A stretch of DNA of 19,499 nt from Tidjanibacter sp. (GCA_017630115.1 JAGBVY010000156.1:1-19499), one strand, 5' to 3'; positions 5,719 to 14,921 are shown, counted from the stretch's first letter. Notes: generated from the sequence alone by a model not told the origin. A program made the numbers and translations.

Positions 5719-8670
5719 TTAAAATAAGTTAAGTTGTGTGGAGTCGATGTGGTGACCACGCTCGTCCTCATCCATAGGAACGATAATCTCCAATTCCACC
5801 GGGCCTCGGAGTTCATCCTCTTCGCCCTGCTCTTGGGACTCGCTTATCTCCTCTTCGGGCTCGTTATGCTCTATCTCCTCTTGCTCAGCAGCAGACTCCG
5901 AAGCCACCGCAGTAGCCTCCTCAACCCTCTGCGCGCCAATGCTACCGAGGTTGCCACTCAGCTCCTCCGACTGCTCCTCCGACTCCGCTTGTGGCTCGTC
6001 GCCCATAGGCTCGTCGGGGGTGGGATTGAAATGCTGTGGGATAAATCGCAGCCTCTCGACAATGTAGGTCGTAACCCTCTTACCCTTAGCCTTATAGCCC
6101 TTAACGCCTATAAAGTCGGCCACATCGATAATGTCGGTGGGTTTGGTGGCGTGCACACCGCCATAGATTACCTCCAAAGCGGGGCGCATCTCGTCGGATA
6201 TAGCCACCGACTTCGAGCCACTATTCTCCTCATCCACAAAGCTCAGCATACGCTCCGTATCTTCGGCCATAAAACGTTTGACGTAGTAGTAGCTGGCTGC
6301 CTCGTCCCAATAGACCACCGAATAGACCTTCGAGGGGTTGTACTTCTCCACCTTGATTGTATCCTCGGGGAAGTGGTGGCCCACATCGTAGCCGGTGGTA
6401 TAGTACTGGTCCTTGGCCGTGAAGACAATGATTTTATCGTCGCCTTGGAACTCACCAAGCAGAGTGCCGTGACCGATGTCGTTGAGTTTCTTGACATCCT
6501 CGTCGTACCATATCTGGTGGCCTGCCAAAGTGGATGTACCCTTGCTTTTGAGCAGAATCTTGTGGATAGGATTGCGCGAGAAGATATTACCCTGCGAGGA
6601 GCGGCCCTTGATGGCGAGCTTGCTGAAATCCAAATCGACAATCGACTTTTTCAGCTTGGCCTTCTGGCGGAAGATGATTTTCAGCACCTCGGCCTCGCCA
6701 TTGGGATTGACGCTCATATAGAGAATACGGCTCTTGGGGTTGCCCTTGGTCAGGTTGTACTCCTTGTCGCGTGTGATGGCACTGATAGCACAACGTTTCA
6801 TCATATAGGGGCCCTTGTCGCCATCGCGGTAGAGGATGTTGTAGATAGTGCGCTCGTCGCCTCTGCGGAAGACACCCACATACTTGATGCCCGGGCCAAA
6901 ATAGGCCTTGCCATCAACCTTGCGGATGATGTAGCGACCATCTTCGAGGATAATGATAACGTCGTCTATGTCGGAGCAGTCGCAGACATACTCAGCCTGA
7001 CGCATCTGAGGGCCAATGCCATAGAAGCCACCCTCGCGATCGACGTAGAGTTTCGAATTGACCACAGCCACCTTAGCCTGAACAATAGTATCGAAGGCCC
7101 TGATTTCGGTCTTACGCTCAAAGCCCTTGCCGTAGCGTTCCTTGATACTCTCGAAGTGGGCAATGGCATATTCGGTCAGGTGCTGCAAGTCGTAGCGCAC
7201 CTGTTTGGCCTCCTTCTCAATGGCTTTGATGTGGTGGTTGGCCTTGTCGAGGTCGTAGCGAGTGATGCGGATAAATCGCAGCTCGGTAAGTTTCACCACA
7301 TCGTCCCTTGTAACCTCCTCTTTAAGCAACTTCTTAAATGGCTCCAACGCTTTATCAACAGCCTCGTAGGCCTCATCGGGACTCTTGCACTTTTCGAGCA
7401 CCTGATATATCTTGTTCTCAATGAAGATGCGTTCGAGCGAGGCCATATGCCACTCGCGGTTGAGCTCATCGAGCCTTACCTGCAACTCCCTACCCAACAA
7501 TTCGCGCGTATGCTCGGCATTGTGGCGCAGGATGTCGCTCACACCGAGGAAGCAAGGTTTGCCGTCGCGTATAACGCAAGCATTGGGCGAGATGGATTTC
7601 TCGCAGTCGGTGAAGGCATACAGAGCGTCGATGGTCTTATCCACCGACTCGCCGGCGGCAACGTGGATGATAAGTTCCACCGTAGCTGCCGTATTGTCGT
7701 CCACCGACTTGATTTTTATCTTGCCACTCTTGGCAGCCTTTTCGATAGACTCTTTCAGAGCCTCGGAGGTTACCGAGAAGGGAATCTCTGTAATGGCTAT
7801 GGTGCGGGGGTCAATCTTCGAGATGCGGGCACGCACCTTTACAACACCACCCCTAAGGCCGTCGTTGTAGCGAGTGACATCCATCAAACCTCCCGTGGGG
7901 AAGTCGGGGTAGAGTTCAAACTCCTCGCCCTTCAAGTGGGCCACACAAGCGTCGAGCAGTTCGTTGAAGTTGTGGGGCAGAATCTTCGACGACAAACCCA
8001 CAGCAATACCCTCAACACCCTGAGCCAACAGCAAGGGGAACTTCACCGGCAGCGTCACAGGCTCTTTGTTGCGACCATCGTAGGAGAGCATCCACTCGGT
8101 AATCTTGGGGCTATACACCACTTCGAGAGCAAACTTCGAGAGCCTTGCCTCAATGTAACGAGGAGCAGCCGCACCGTCGCCGGTGAGGATGTTACCCCAG
8201 TTACCCTGTGTATCGATAAGCAGGTTCTTCTGTCCCAACTGCACCAGAGCGTCGCCAATGGAGGCGTCGCCGTGGGGGTGATACTGCATAGTGTGACCAA
8301 TAATGTTGGCCACCTTGATGCGACTACCGTCATACATCGCCCTCATAGAGTGAAGTATGCGCCTCTGCACCGGTTTCAGACCGTCGTCGATGTAGGGCAC
8401 AGCGCGCTCCAAGATAACGTAGGAGGCGTAGTCGAGAAACCAGTCGCGGAACAGACCCGTCAGCTTGGTGCGGGTCTTGCCGTTCTCGCCCATCAGTTTG
8501 GCATACTTATCCGAGAGTTTGCGCGAATCGACATCCGACACCGCATAACCCTCATCCTCCTCGGCCTCTTCAGCCTGAGCCTGCTCCACATCAGCAGCAG
8601 CCACCTCTTCGGCGGGGATAAACTGTTCCTGCTCTGGAACGTTGTTTTCTATGTTAGTTTTTTCGCTCAT
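5719..8670 (-). CDS. parC: DNA topoisomerase IV subunit A
   Basis: Breaking and rejoining subunit of topoisomerase IV, which with ParE decatenates replicated chromosomes. The 983-residue product has an acidic N-terminal extension (about 1-45), the winged-helix/tower core (PYIDDGLKPVQRRIL; HPHGDASIGDALV in the quinolone region), the catalytic tyrosine in APRYIEAR (Y172), the coiled-coil gate and a C-terminal beta-propeller. The tail (about 890-983) is very acidic. I call ParC rather than GyrA because a canonical GyrA box (QRRGGKG) is absent, with only a KGRSSQGN stretch in its place, and because the partner immediately upstream is ParE-like. ParE stops 18 bp before this ATG, so the two are surely cotranscribed. 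The quinolone-region Ser83 position is Ala here; this may be normal for the family. Confidence 0.93.
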   Translation of the reverse strand: MSEKTNIENNVPEQEQFIPAEEVAAADVEQAQAEEAEEDEGYAVSDVDSRKLSDKYAKLMGENGKTRTKLTGLFRDWFLDYASYVILERAVPYIDDGLKPVQRRILHSMRAMYDGSRIKVANIIGHTMQYHPHGDASIGDALVQLGQKNLLIDTQGNWGNILTGDGAAAPRYIEARLSKFALEVVYSPKITEWMLSYDGRNKEPVTLPVKFPLLLAQGVEGIAVGLSSKILPHNFNELLDACVAHLKGEEFELYPDFPTGGLMDVTRYNDGLRGGVVKVRARISKIDPRTIAITEIPFSVTSEALKESIEKAAKSGKIKIKSVDDNTAATVELIIHVAAGESVDKTIDALYAFTDCEKSISPNACVIRDGKPCFLGVSDILRHNAEHTRELLGRELQVRLDELNREWHMASLERIFIENKIYQVLEKCKSPDEAYEAVDKALEPFKKLLKEEVTRDDVVKLTELRFIRITRYDLDKANHHIKAIEKEAKQVRYDLQHLTEYAIAHFESIKERYGKGFERKTEIRAFDTIVQAKVAVVNSKLYVDREGGFYGIGPQMRQAEYVCDCSDIDDVIIILEDGRYIIRKVDGKAYFGPGIKYVGVFRRGDERTIYNILYRDGDKGPYMMKRCAISAITRDKEYNLTKGNPKSRILYMSVNPNGEAEVLKIIFRQKAKLKKSIVDLDFSKLAIKGRSSQGNIFSRNPIHKILLKSKGTSTLAGHQIWYDEDVKKLNDIGHGTLLGEFQGDDKIIVFTAKDQYYTTGYDVGHHFPEDTIKVEKYNPSKVYSVVYWDEAASYYYVKRFMAEDTERMLSFVDEENSGSKSVAISDEMRPALEVIYGGVHATKPTDIIDVADFIGVKGYKAKGKRVTTYIVERLRFIPQHFNPTPDEPMGDEPQAESEEQSEELSGNLGSIGAQRVEEATAVASESAAEQEEIEHNEPEEEISESQEQGEEDELRGPVELEIIVPMDEDERGHHIDSTQLNLF

Positions 8671-8688
8671 ATATATCTCTTTGTCGAA

Positions 8689-10560
8689 CTATCGGAGCTC
8701 ATCCACATAATCCGCCTCAATCCTCAAATTATCCACAATAAATCCCTGACGCTCGGGGGTGTTGCCACCCATATAAAATTCGAGCATCGTCTGTATGGGC
8801 TCTTCGGCCGAAATCCTAACGGGTTCGAGCCTCATATTGGGGCCAATAAACTCCCTAAACTCGGCTGCCGAAATCTCACCCAAACCTTTGAATCGTGTAA
8901 CCTCGTAGTTGGGGCCGATGGTGGCCATAGCCTTCTGCTTCTCCTCCTCGTTGTAGCAGTAGATAACCTTGGTCTGCTGGCGATTCTGCACGCGGAACAG
9001 AGGGGTCTGCAAGACAAAAAGGTGGTTTTGCCTAATCACGTCGGGGAAGAATTGCAAGAAGAAGCTCATCAACAACAACCTGATGTGCATACCGTCCACA
9101 TCGGCATCGGTTGCGATGATAATTTTGTTGTAGCGCAAGTTGTCGATGCTCTCCTCAATGTCGAGTGCGGCCTGTAAGAGGTTGAACTCCTCGTTTTGAT
9201 AGACAAAGGCCTTGGTTGAGCCGTAGCAGTTCTTGGGCTTACCGCGGAGCGAGAAGACAGCCTGCGTCTGCACATCCCTCGACGTAGTAATCGAACCACT
9301 CGCCGAAAGACCCTCTGTAATGAATATCATTGACTCCTCCTTGCGGGGGTTGCGTACGTCGCAGTAGTGAATCTTGCAATCTCTGAGCTTGCGGTTGTTG
9401 AGGCTGACCATCTTGGCCAGCTCACGCCTCTGCTTCTGCACCGTCGATATAGCCTTGCGCTCCTTCTCGTTCTCGGCAATCTTCTTGCTTATGGCGCTGG
9501 CCGTCTCGGAGTGGCGGTGGAGGTAGTTATCCAGTTCCTCCTTGACAAAGTCGCCAATAAACTGACGCACCGAGAGCAATCCGGGACCCATATTCTTCGA
9601 CGAGAGCTTGATTTTGGTCTGGCTCTCAAACTCAGGCTCAATGACACTCACACTTATGGCCGCAATGATAGAACCCCTCACATCGGAGGGCTCGTAGTCC
9701 TTCTTGAAGAACTCTTTGATGGTCTTGGCCACAGCGTCCTTGAAGGCTGCTTGGTGAGTACCACCCTGAGTGGTGTGTTGCGAATTGACAAAGGAAAAAT
9801 AGGTCTCGCCATAGCCTGTGCCGTGGGTGAAGGCTATCTCGATGTCGTGACCTTTCAGGTGGATTGGGGGATAGAGCACATCCTCGCCCAAATTCTCGTT
9901 CAGAAGATCCAACAGACCGTTCTTCGACTCAAACTTCTTGCCGTTGTACTTAAACACCAAACCTGCATTGAGGTAGGTATAGTTTTTGATTTTCTGCTCC
10001 ACATACTCGCTATTGTAGTCGTAGATGCCGAAAATCTCCTCATCAACATAGTAGCGCACCATAGTGCCGGGCTTGTCGGTGACATTCTTGTCGAGGGTGT
10101 TGCTCTTCAAGACTCCCTGCTCAAAAACCACAGTGCGAGCCATACCGTCGCGCACACTGCGCGCCTCGAAGTGCGACGAAAGGAAGTTCACGGCCTTCAA
10201 ACCCACACCATTCAAACCTACGGTCTTGACATAACCCGCACCGTCGTACTTACCGCTGGTGTTGATTACGCCCACACAAGCCTCCACCTTGTCCAAAGGA
10301 ATACCTCGGCCATAGTCGCGTATGGTCACCCACTTGTCCTCGATGGTAATATCCACCGAGCTGCCGAAGCCCATTGTGTACTCATCAACCGAGTTATCCA
10401 CAACCTCCTTGATGAGGGTGTAGATACCGTCGTCGGGCTGAGTGCCGTCGCCGAGTTTACCAATCCACATACCGGGCCTGAGTCGCACCTGCTCTCGGGG
10501 CGATAGGGTCTGAATATCCTTGTCGGTATATTGCACCGTTCTTTCTGCTACGTTTGCCAC
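8689..10560 (-). CDS. parE: DNA topoisomerase IV subunit B
   Basis: ATPase subunit of topoisomerase IV. The 623-residue product shows GHKL ATPase motifs (EVVDNSVDE, GRGIPLD, GLNGVGLKAVN), the QTK loop (SQTKIKLSS), and a TOPRIM domain with the conserved Glu in EGLSASGS (E416) and the metal-binding DADVDG (D485, D487, D489). The opening SPREQVRLRPGMWIGKLGD is the form I associate with Bacteroidota ParE. The start is GTG at 10560, supported by an AAAGGAG box 10 nt upstream. It follows plsC by 59 bp and precedes parC by 18 bp. Confidence 0.93.
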   Translation of the reverse strand: MANVAERTVQYTDKDIQTLSPREQVRLRPGMWIGKLGDGTQPDDGIYTLIKEVVDNSVDEYTMGFGSSVDITIEDKWVTIRDYGRGIPLDKVEACVGVINTSGKYDGAGYVKTVGLNGVGLKAVNFLSSHFEARSVRDGMARTVVFEQGVLKSNTLDKNVTDKPGTMVRYYVDEEIFGIYDYNSEYVEQKIKNYTYLNAGLVFKYNGKKFESKNGLLDLLNENLGEDVLYPPIHLKGHDIEIAFTHGTGYGETYFSFVNSQHTTQGGTHQAAFKDAVAKTIKEFFKKDYEPSDVRGSIIAAISVSVIEPEFESQTKIKLSSKNMGPGLLSVRQFIGDFVKEELDNYLHRHSETASAISKKIAENEKERKAISTVQKQRRELAKMVSLNNRKLRDCKIHYCDVRNPRKEESMIFITEGLSASGSITTSRDVQTQAVFSLRGKPKNCYGSTKAFVYQNEEFNLLQAALDIEESIDNLRYNKIIIATDADVDGMHIRLLLMSFFLQFFPDVIRQNHLFVLQTPLFRVQNRQQTKVIYCYNEEEKQKAMATIGPNYEVTRFKGLGEISAAEFREFIGPNMRLEPVRISAEEPIQTMLEFYMGGNTPERQGFIVDNLRIEADYVDELR

Positions 10561-10570
10561 GTCGTTGTTT

Positions 10571-10577
10571 CTCCTTT
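10571..10577 (-). promoter_or_regulatory. Shine-Dalgarno site of parE, fixing a GTG start
   Basis: The complement reads AAAGGAG, 10 nt before the GTG at 10560. Such a clear site is uncommon in this phylum and supports the GTG start, as no ATG lies in frame nearby. Confidence 0.6.
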
Positions 10578-10619
10578 ATCTAAAAAATGTTGTTCGTCTA
10601 AATACTTAATTTTCTTGTT

Positions 10620-11375
10620 CTATTTGCCCCTTTTTGCCTCCTGCTCGGCCTCGGCCCTGAGGAGCGATAATTCGTTGCGAGTGAGCTGCTCCACCCTCTG
10701 GGCCATCTCCCTCACGGGGGTCGCCTCAATCTCCTCAACCCCTATCGGGTCGAGCACCCTCAGGCGCAAAGTTCGGGGCGTGAGCCTAAAAAGACCCAAT
10801 ATGCCTGAGGTGCCATACACCACACAGGGGAGTATGGGCACTCTATTATCCTGAGCCAAGCGGAAAGCGCCCTCCTTGAAACGATGTACCTCGCCATCTT
10901 TGGTGCGTGTGCCCTCGGGGAAAATCACCACACTCGTACCTCGGCCCAAGTGTGCAGCACCCTCGTTTTTAACCGTGGCCGCAGCAGCAGTCGTGCCTCG
11001 CCTGATGACAATATCGCCACGCATACCCAACATCCAACCTATGGCGGGAATCTTTCTTACCTCCACCTTGGAAACAAACTTAAACTTCCACAAAGGAAGA
11101 TAGAAGAGGAAGGGTATATCGAAAAACGACTGGTGATTGGCTGTGATAACATAGGTTTGACGAGGGTCGCACTTCTCAACTCCTTCGACCTTCACCCTCC
11201 ATACGGGCGAAAGGAGGAAGACAGTGCGTGCGGCTATCCGCGAGAGAGCCATAACCATCTTTCGCTCCTTGTCGAAGGGAAGCGAGAGGAGGGCAGCCAA
11301 CCCCAAAACCACCACTGAGACAGTTGCCACAACAACAACCAGCAGCACATATATCACAAAAATAATTACTTTCAT
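10620..11375 (-). CDS. plsC: 1-acyl-sn-glycerol-3-phosphate acyltransferase
   Basis: Adds the second acyl chain to lysophosphatidic acid to make phosphatidic acid, at the inner membrane. The 251-residue product has an N-terminal hydrophobic segment (about 3-32), then the acyltransferase motifs NHQSFFD (H81, D86 of HX4D), a GDIVIRR stretch, FPEGTRTKDG and a VPILPCVVYG motif. I take ATG at 11375 as the start; the frame extends to 11411, but those codons cover the likely promoter. It is the first gene of the minus-strand run plsC-parE-parC-aroK. It could also act on other lysolipids, since the family is broad. Confidence 0.9.
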   Translation of the reverse strand: MKVIIFVIYVLLVVVVATVSVVVLGLAALLSLPFDKERKMVMALSRIAARTVFLLSPVWRVKVEGVEKCDPRQTYVITANHQSFFDIPFLFYLPLWKFKFVSKVEVRKIPAIGWMLGMRGDIVIRRGTTAAAATVKNEGAAHLGRGTSVVIFPEGTRTKDGEVHRFKEGAFRLAQDNRVPILPCVVYGTSGILGLFRLTPRTLRLRVLDPIGVEEIEATPVREMAQRVEQLTRNELSLLRAEAEQEAKRGK

Positions 11376-11387
11376 AGCAAGACTACA

Positions 11388-11420
11388 CCAATATATATAA
11401 TCAGACTGCAATTTTACAAA
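11388..11420 (-). promoter_or_regulatory. Probable plsC promoter
   Basis: On the minus strand TTTG (complement of 11417-11420) and TATATTGG (complement of 11388-11395) are 21 nt apart. The -7 box departs from TAnnTTTG at one position. It lies about 12 nt before the chosen ATG. Confidence 0.4.
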
Positions 11421-11540
11421 TTATTTTTCGTTCCATCCCAAATTTCCCTCGGAAAGTTATTAACAATCGCCTTCTTGGGATCTGTCGAAACTAAATGAAT
11501 GGAGAATAGGAAGGGACTGAGGGAAGTTAGGGAGATAAGG

Positions 11541-11567
11541 CCTACAAGGCCTATAAGACCCTAAGGA
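11541..11567. repeat. CCTATAAG-type 9-mers upstream of fabD
   Basis: CCTACAAGG (11541-11549), CCTATAAGA (11550-11558) and CCCTAAGGA (11559-11567) follow a GGGAAGTTAGGGAG stretch (11521-11534). The module order is the same as at 4854-4928, with more sequence decay. Confidence 0.6.
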
Positions 11568-11575
11568 CTTAGGTC

Positions 11576-11617
11576 GGTAGACGGTAGACGGTAGACGGTA
11601 GACGGCAGACGGTAGAC
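11576..11617. repeat. Six tandem GGTAGAC heptamers
   Basis: Six consecutive 7-mers occupy 11576-11617; five are GGTAGAC and the fifth is GGCAGAC. The array is preceded by TTAGGTC, linking it to the families at 95-183 and 4977-5010. Confidence 0.85.
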
Positions 11618-11640
11618 GGCTATCGGCGGCGCCGATAGCC
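11618..11640. repeat. Perfect 10-bp-stem palindrome
   Basis: GGCTATCGGC (11618-11627) and GCCGATAGCC (11631-11640) flank GGC. It sits about 40 bp upstream of the fabD -7 box in the plsC-fabD spacer. There is no T tract on either side, so a terminator is less likely than a protein site or a repeat-borne hairpin. Confidence 0.6.
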
Positions 11641-11674
11641 AATTTTCAATTCTCAATTTTCAATTCTCAATTCT
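11641..11674. repeat. Alternating AATTTTC/AATTCTC heptamers
   Basis: Units at 11641, 11648, 11655, 11662 and 11669 alternate AATTTTC and AATTCTC, giving a 14-bp higher-order period. They are the reverse complement of the AATTGAA/AATTGAG family at 4806 and 19291, and lie just before the fabD -7 box. Confidence 0.75.
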
Positions 11675-11680
11675 ATTTCG

Positions 11681-11688
11681 TATATTTG
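11681..11688 (+). promoter_or_regulatory. -7 box TATATTTG of fabD
   Basis: Exact TAnnTTTG match 23 nt before the fabD ATG. The -33 region falls in the heptamer array, where only TTTTC (11657-11661) approximates TTTG, so the repeat supplies the upstream promoter half. Confidence 0.6.
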
Positions 11689-11711
11689 TGGTTCAACCAA
11701 CTGCAAGAACT

Positions 11712-12569
11712 ATGAAAAAAGCATTTGTTTTCCCGGGTCAGGGAAGCCAATTTAGCGGTATGGGCAAGGAGCTTTACGAGAGCTCGCCCATCGCACGAAG
11801 CCTCTTCGATGAGGCCGACAAGATACTCGGATTTAACATCTCGAAGATAATGTTTGAGGGCTCCGACGAAGAGCTCAAACAGACCAAAGTCACCCAACCC
11901 GCCGTCTTCATCCACTCCGTTGCGGCAGCCTTAGCACTGGGCGAAGAGTTTAATCCTCAGATGGTTGCAGGTCACTCACTTGGCGAATTCAGCGCATTGG
12001 CAGCCTCGGGCGCACTCAGCTTCGAGAGCGCTCTTAGATTGGTCTATGCTCGTGCTATGGCTATGCAGAAAGCCTGCGAGCAGACCCCCTCGACAATGGC
12101 CGCCATACTTGGCCTTGCGGACCAAACCGTAGAGCAGGTATGTCAAGGGATTGAGGGCGTGGTTGCAGCCAACTACAACTGCCCCGGTCAGGTGGTCATC
12201 TCCGGCACAAAGGAGGGTGTGGCGGCGGCTTGCTTGGCACTCAAAGAGGCCGGTGCAAAGCGTGCTCTACCACTGGCTGTGGGTGGTGGTTTCCACTCGC
12301 CCTGTATGGCCTCGGCACGCGAGGAGTTGCAGCTAGCCATTGAGCAGACCGAGTTCCACACTCCACGCTGCCCCATCTACCAAAATGTGGATGCCCTGCC
12401 CCACACCGACCCTGCCGAGATTAAGGCCAACCTTATTGCCCAGCTGACCAGCCCCGTGAGGTGGACTCAGAGCGTTAGGGCGATGATTGCCGACGGAGCA
12501 GAGGAGTTTGTTGAGTGCGGTCCGGGCAGTGTACTGACAGGCTTAATCGGCAAAATCAAAACGCAATAA
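11712..12569 (+). CDS. fabD: Malonyl-CoA:ACP transacylase
   Basis: Transfers malonyl from CoA to acyl carrier protein to feed fatty-acid elongation, in the cytoplasm. The 285-residue product begins MKKAFVFPGQGSQFSGMG, has the nucleophile in GHSLGEF (S89), the arginine in ARAMAM (R114) and the catalytic histidine in GGGFHSP (H195). The ATG at 11712 matches the family start; a longer GTG frame from 11688 overlaps the -7 box and is unlikely. It is first in a two-gene unit with dcp, 19 bp downstream. Confidence 0.96.
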   Translation: MKKAFVFPGQGSQFSGMGKELYESSPIARSLFDEADKILGFNISKIMFEGSDEELKQTKVTQPAVFIHSVAAALALGEEFNPQMVAGHSLGEFSALAASGALSFESALRLVYARAMAMQKACEQTPSTMAAILGLADQTVEQVCQGIEGVVAANYNCPGQVVISGTKEGVAAACLALKEAGAKRALPLAVGGGFHSPCMASAREELQLAIEQTEFHTPRCPIYQNVDALPHTDPAEIKANLIAQLTSPVRWTQSVRAMIADGAEEFVECGPGSVLTGLIGKIKTQ

Positions 12570-12588
12570 ACCATCACACTATACCCCT

Positions 12589-14733
12589 ATGAATTACAAA
12601 ACATTTATCCCCCTGATTGCAATGGTAGCAACACTTTCAGCTTGCAACAATTCCACCACCGCATCCCGCGAGAATCCCCTCCTTACGGAGTGGAACACCC
12701 CCTATGGCATTCCCCCATTCGAGAAGATTGTAGTGGAGGACTATATGCCCGCTTTTGAGGCAGCTATGAAGGCCCACAAAGCCGAGATTGAGGCTATTGT
12801 AAACAACCCCGACGAGCCCACCTTCGAGAACACCATCTTGGCGCTCGACAATGCGGGTCAGATGCTCACCGACATCTCCAACACATTCTTCCTTGTGGCC
12901 GCCGCCGACACCAACCCCGCAATGCAGAAGGTGGAGGCCGAGGTAAGCCCACTGCTGGCTGCCCACTCCGACGAGATTATGATGAATTCGGCTCTCTTTA
13001 AGAGGGTTAAGAAATTCTACCAGAAGCGTCACAAAGTTGGTCTTGACCAGATGCAGATGCGCCTGACGGAGAAGACCTACAAGGATTTTGAGCGCAACGG
13101 AGCCAACCTTTCGGCCGAAGAGCAGCAGGAGCTGGCCGAGATTAACCGCAAACTCTCGGAGGCTACCGTGAAGTATGCCCAGAATCTTTTGGCTGCCACG
13201 GCCGACTATGAGCTTCTTTTGGAGAGCAAACAGCTCGATGGCCTACCCAATTCCATCCGCAACGCAGCCAAGGATGCAGCCAACCAGGCCGGCCATAGTG
13301 GCAAGTATCTCTTCACACTCAGCCGCCCAAGTGTATTCCCCTTCCTGACCTACTCCACCAATCGTGAGCTCCGCAAGGAGATTTACACCGCCTACATCGA
13401 GCGTTGCAACGGTGGCCAGTGGGACAACACAGGCCTAATTGGCGAGATTATCAGCCTACGTCTGCGTCGTGCGCAACTACTCGGCTACCCCTCCCACGCC
13501 CACTATGTATTGGACAATGTTATGGCCAAGAGGCCCGAGGCTGTCTATGAACTTTTGGAGGAGCTTTGGGAACCTGCCCTGAGTAGTGCCAAGAGAGATT
13601 TGGCCGATATGAGCATCATTATGAAACGCGAGATAGACCAGACCGACTTGCAGGCTTGGGATTGGTGGTACTATGCCGAGCGCTTGCGCAAACAGCGCTA
13701 CAACCTCGACGAACAATCCATCCGCCCCTACTTCTCGCTCGACAATGTGCGTCAGGGCATTTTCGGCCTCTCCAACCGCCTCTACGGTATCACCTTCACC
13801 CCCATCAGCGTTGAGGCCTACAACAAGGAGTGTTCCACCTATAAGGTTGAGGATAAGGATGGTAGCCTCTTGGGTGTTGTCATCTTCGACTTCTTCCCTC
13901 GTGCCGGCAAGAGTGGCGGTGCTTGGTGTGGCGAGTTTGTTTCGATGAGTATGAAGGATGGTCAGAGGGTTGCTCCCGTAGTTACGGTTGTGTGCAACTT
14001 CTCGCGCCCAACAGGTAGCACCCCCTCGTTGCTGACTATCGACGAGACCGAGACCTTCTTCCACGAGTTTGGCCACGCCCTCCACAACCTCTTTGCCGAA
14101 GTTCCCTACAAGGGTCTTGCTGGCGTGGAGAGAGATTTTGTGGAGCTACCCAGCCAGATTATGGAGAACTGGGCTATGGAGCCTGCAATGCTCAAAACCT
14201 ACGCCATCCACCACCAGAGTGGAGCCGTCATCTCCGACCAAATCATCCAGCGCATCGCCCGTAGCGGCCAGTTCAATCAGGGCTTTATGACCACAGAGCT
14301 GTTGGCTGCCTCGCTGAGCGATATGGATATCCACACCCTGAGAAATGCCGACCAACTCGACGTAAACCTCTTCGAGAAGGAGGTTCTCAACCAAAAGAGA
14401 GGTCTGATTGAGCAAATTGCTCCTCGCTATCGCTACCCCTACTTCTCCCATATCTTCGACGGAGGCTACTCGGCAGGTTATTATAGCTACTTGTGGTCGG
14501 AGGTGCTCGACAAGGATGCCTATCAGGCCTTTGTTGAGAGTGGCGACCTATTTGACCGCCATACCGCTGAGCGTTTCCGCAAGTTGCTCTCGTCGGGTGG
14601 TACGAAGGATGGTATGGAGCTCTATCGCGAGTTTAGAGGCGCCGAGCCCAGCCGTATTCCTCTGCTTATCTCGCGCGGTTTCATCACCCCCGAAGAGGCC
14701 AAGGCCGTAGCCAACCCCACCCCTGAGGAGTAA
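12589..14733 (+). CDS. dcp: Lipoprotein M3-family peptidyl-dipeptidase
   Basis: Zinc peptidase of the Dcp/oligopeptidase A family that trims short peptides. The 714-residue product has a lipoprotein signal ending LSAC (C19). The family fold continues through the TEWNTPYGIPPFEKI opening, the HEFGH zinc motif (H492, E493, H496) and the third ligand in DFVELPSQ (E519). The spacing from HEFGH to that Glu is two residues shorter than I recall for mammalian and E. coli members. The residues after Cys19 (NNSTTAS) are not acidic, so surface export by the Bacteroidota lipoprotein export signal is not suggested; the protein probably faces the periplasm. It is cotranscribed with fabD, with no evident functional link. 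Confidence 0.93.
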   Translation: MNYKTFIPLIAMVATLSACNNSTTASRENPLLTEWNTPYGIPPFEKIVVEDYMPAFEAAMKAHKAEIEAIVNNPDEPTFENTILALDNAGQMLTDISNTFFLVAAADTNPAMQKVEAEVSPLLAAHSDEIMMNSALFKRVKKFYQKRHKVGLDQMQMRLTEKTYKDFERNGANLSAEEQQELAEINRKLSEATVKYAQNLLAATADYELLLESKQLDGLPNSIRNAAKDAANQAGHSGKYLFTLSRPSVFPFLTYSTNRELRKEIYTAYIERCNGGQWDNTGLIGEIISLRLRRAQLLGYPSHAHYVLDNVMAKRPEAVYELLEELWEPALSSAKRDLADMSIIMKREIDQTDLQAWDWWYYAERLRKQRYNLDEQSIRPYFSLDNVRQGIFGLSNRLYGITFTPISVEAYNKECSTYKVEDKDGSLLGVVIFDFFPRAGKSGGAWCGEFVSMSMKDGQRVAPVVTVVCNFSRPTGSTPSLLTIDETETFFHEFGHALHNLFAEVPYKGLAGVERDFVELPSQIMENWAMEPAMLKTYAIHHQSGAVISDQIIQRIARSGQFNQGFMTTELLAASLSDMDIHTLRNADQLDVNLFEKEVLNQKRGLIEQIAPRYRYPYFSHIFDGGYSAGYYSYLWSEVLDKDAYQAFVESGDLFDRHTAERFRKLLSSGGTKDGMELYREFRGAEPSRIPLLISRGFITPEEAKAVANPTPEE

Positions 14734-14841
14734 ACTTGGGAGAGTTAAATAATAATTAGGTGTAGCGATTCGGAAAGGATAAATTATAGTACACGCGATT
14801 AAAAATTAAACATTTTGCGAATAACGTACCATTATTTTTCT

Positions 14842-14849
14842 TATATTTG
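14842..14849 (+). promoter_or_regulatory. -7 box TATATTTG of the TM2-protein gene
   Basis: Exact TAnnTTTG match 72 nt before the ATG at 14922, giving a leader of roughly 65 nt. The nearest TTTG (14814-14817) is 24 nt upstream, longer than the usual spacer. The rest of 14734-14921 is AT-rich, and I see no RNA gene or terminator in it. Confidence 0.55.
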
Positions 14850-14921
14850 CGAAACGCTACTAGGTTAGCACCCCAAAAAACGCAACGAACAAACAGGTTT
14901 AACCAATAAATTCAAAGTATT

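Noticed and set aside
7400..8400. Reading parC as gyrA
   Set aside because: The partner gene is ParE-like and directly upstream, and no canonical GyrA box is found in the C-terminal propeller.
5734..9177. An 1147-codon open frame on the plus strand opposite parC and parE
   Set aside because: It lies antisense to two well-supported genes, its translation shows no domain I recognise, and it is explained by codon bias keeping stops out of the complementary frame.
11576..11617. Possible CRISPR array from the regular GGTAGAC repeats
   Set aside because: Units are 7 bp and contiguous with no unique spacers, and no cas genes are present.
12637..13032. A 131-codon minus-strand frame inside dcp
   Set aside because: Shadow of the M3 peptidase gene; no independent evidence.
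14734..14921. Possible small RNA or riboswitch in the leader before the TM2 gene
   Set aside because: The region is AT-rich with no stable stem I could find and no recognisable riboswitch core.
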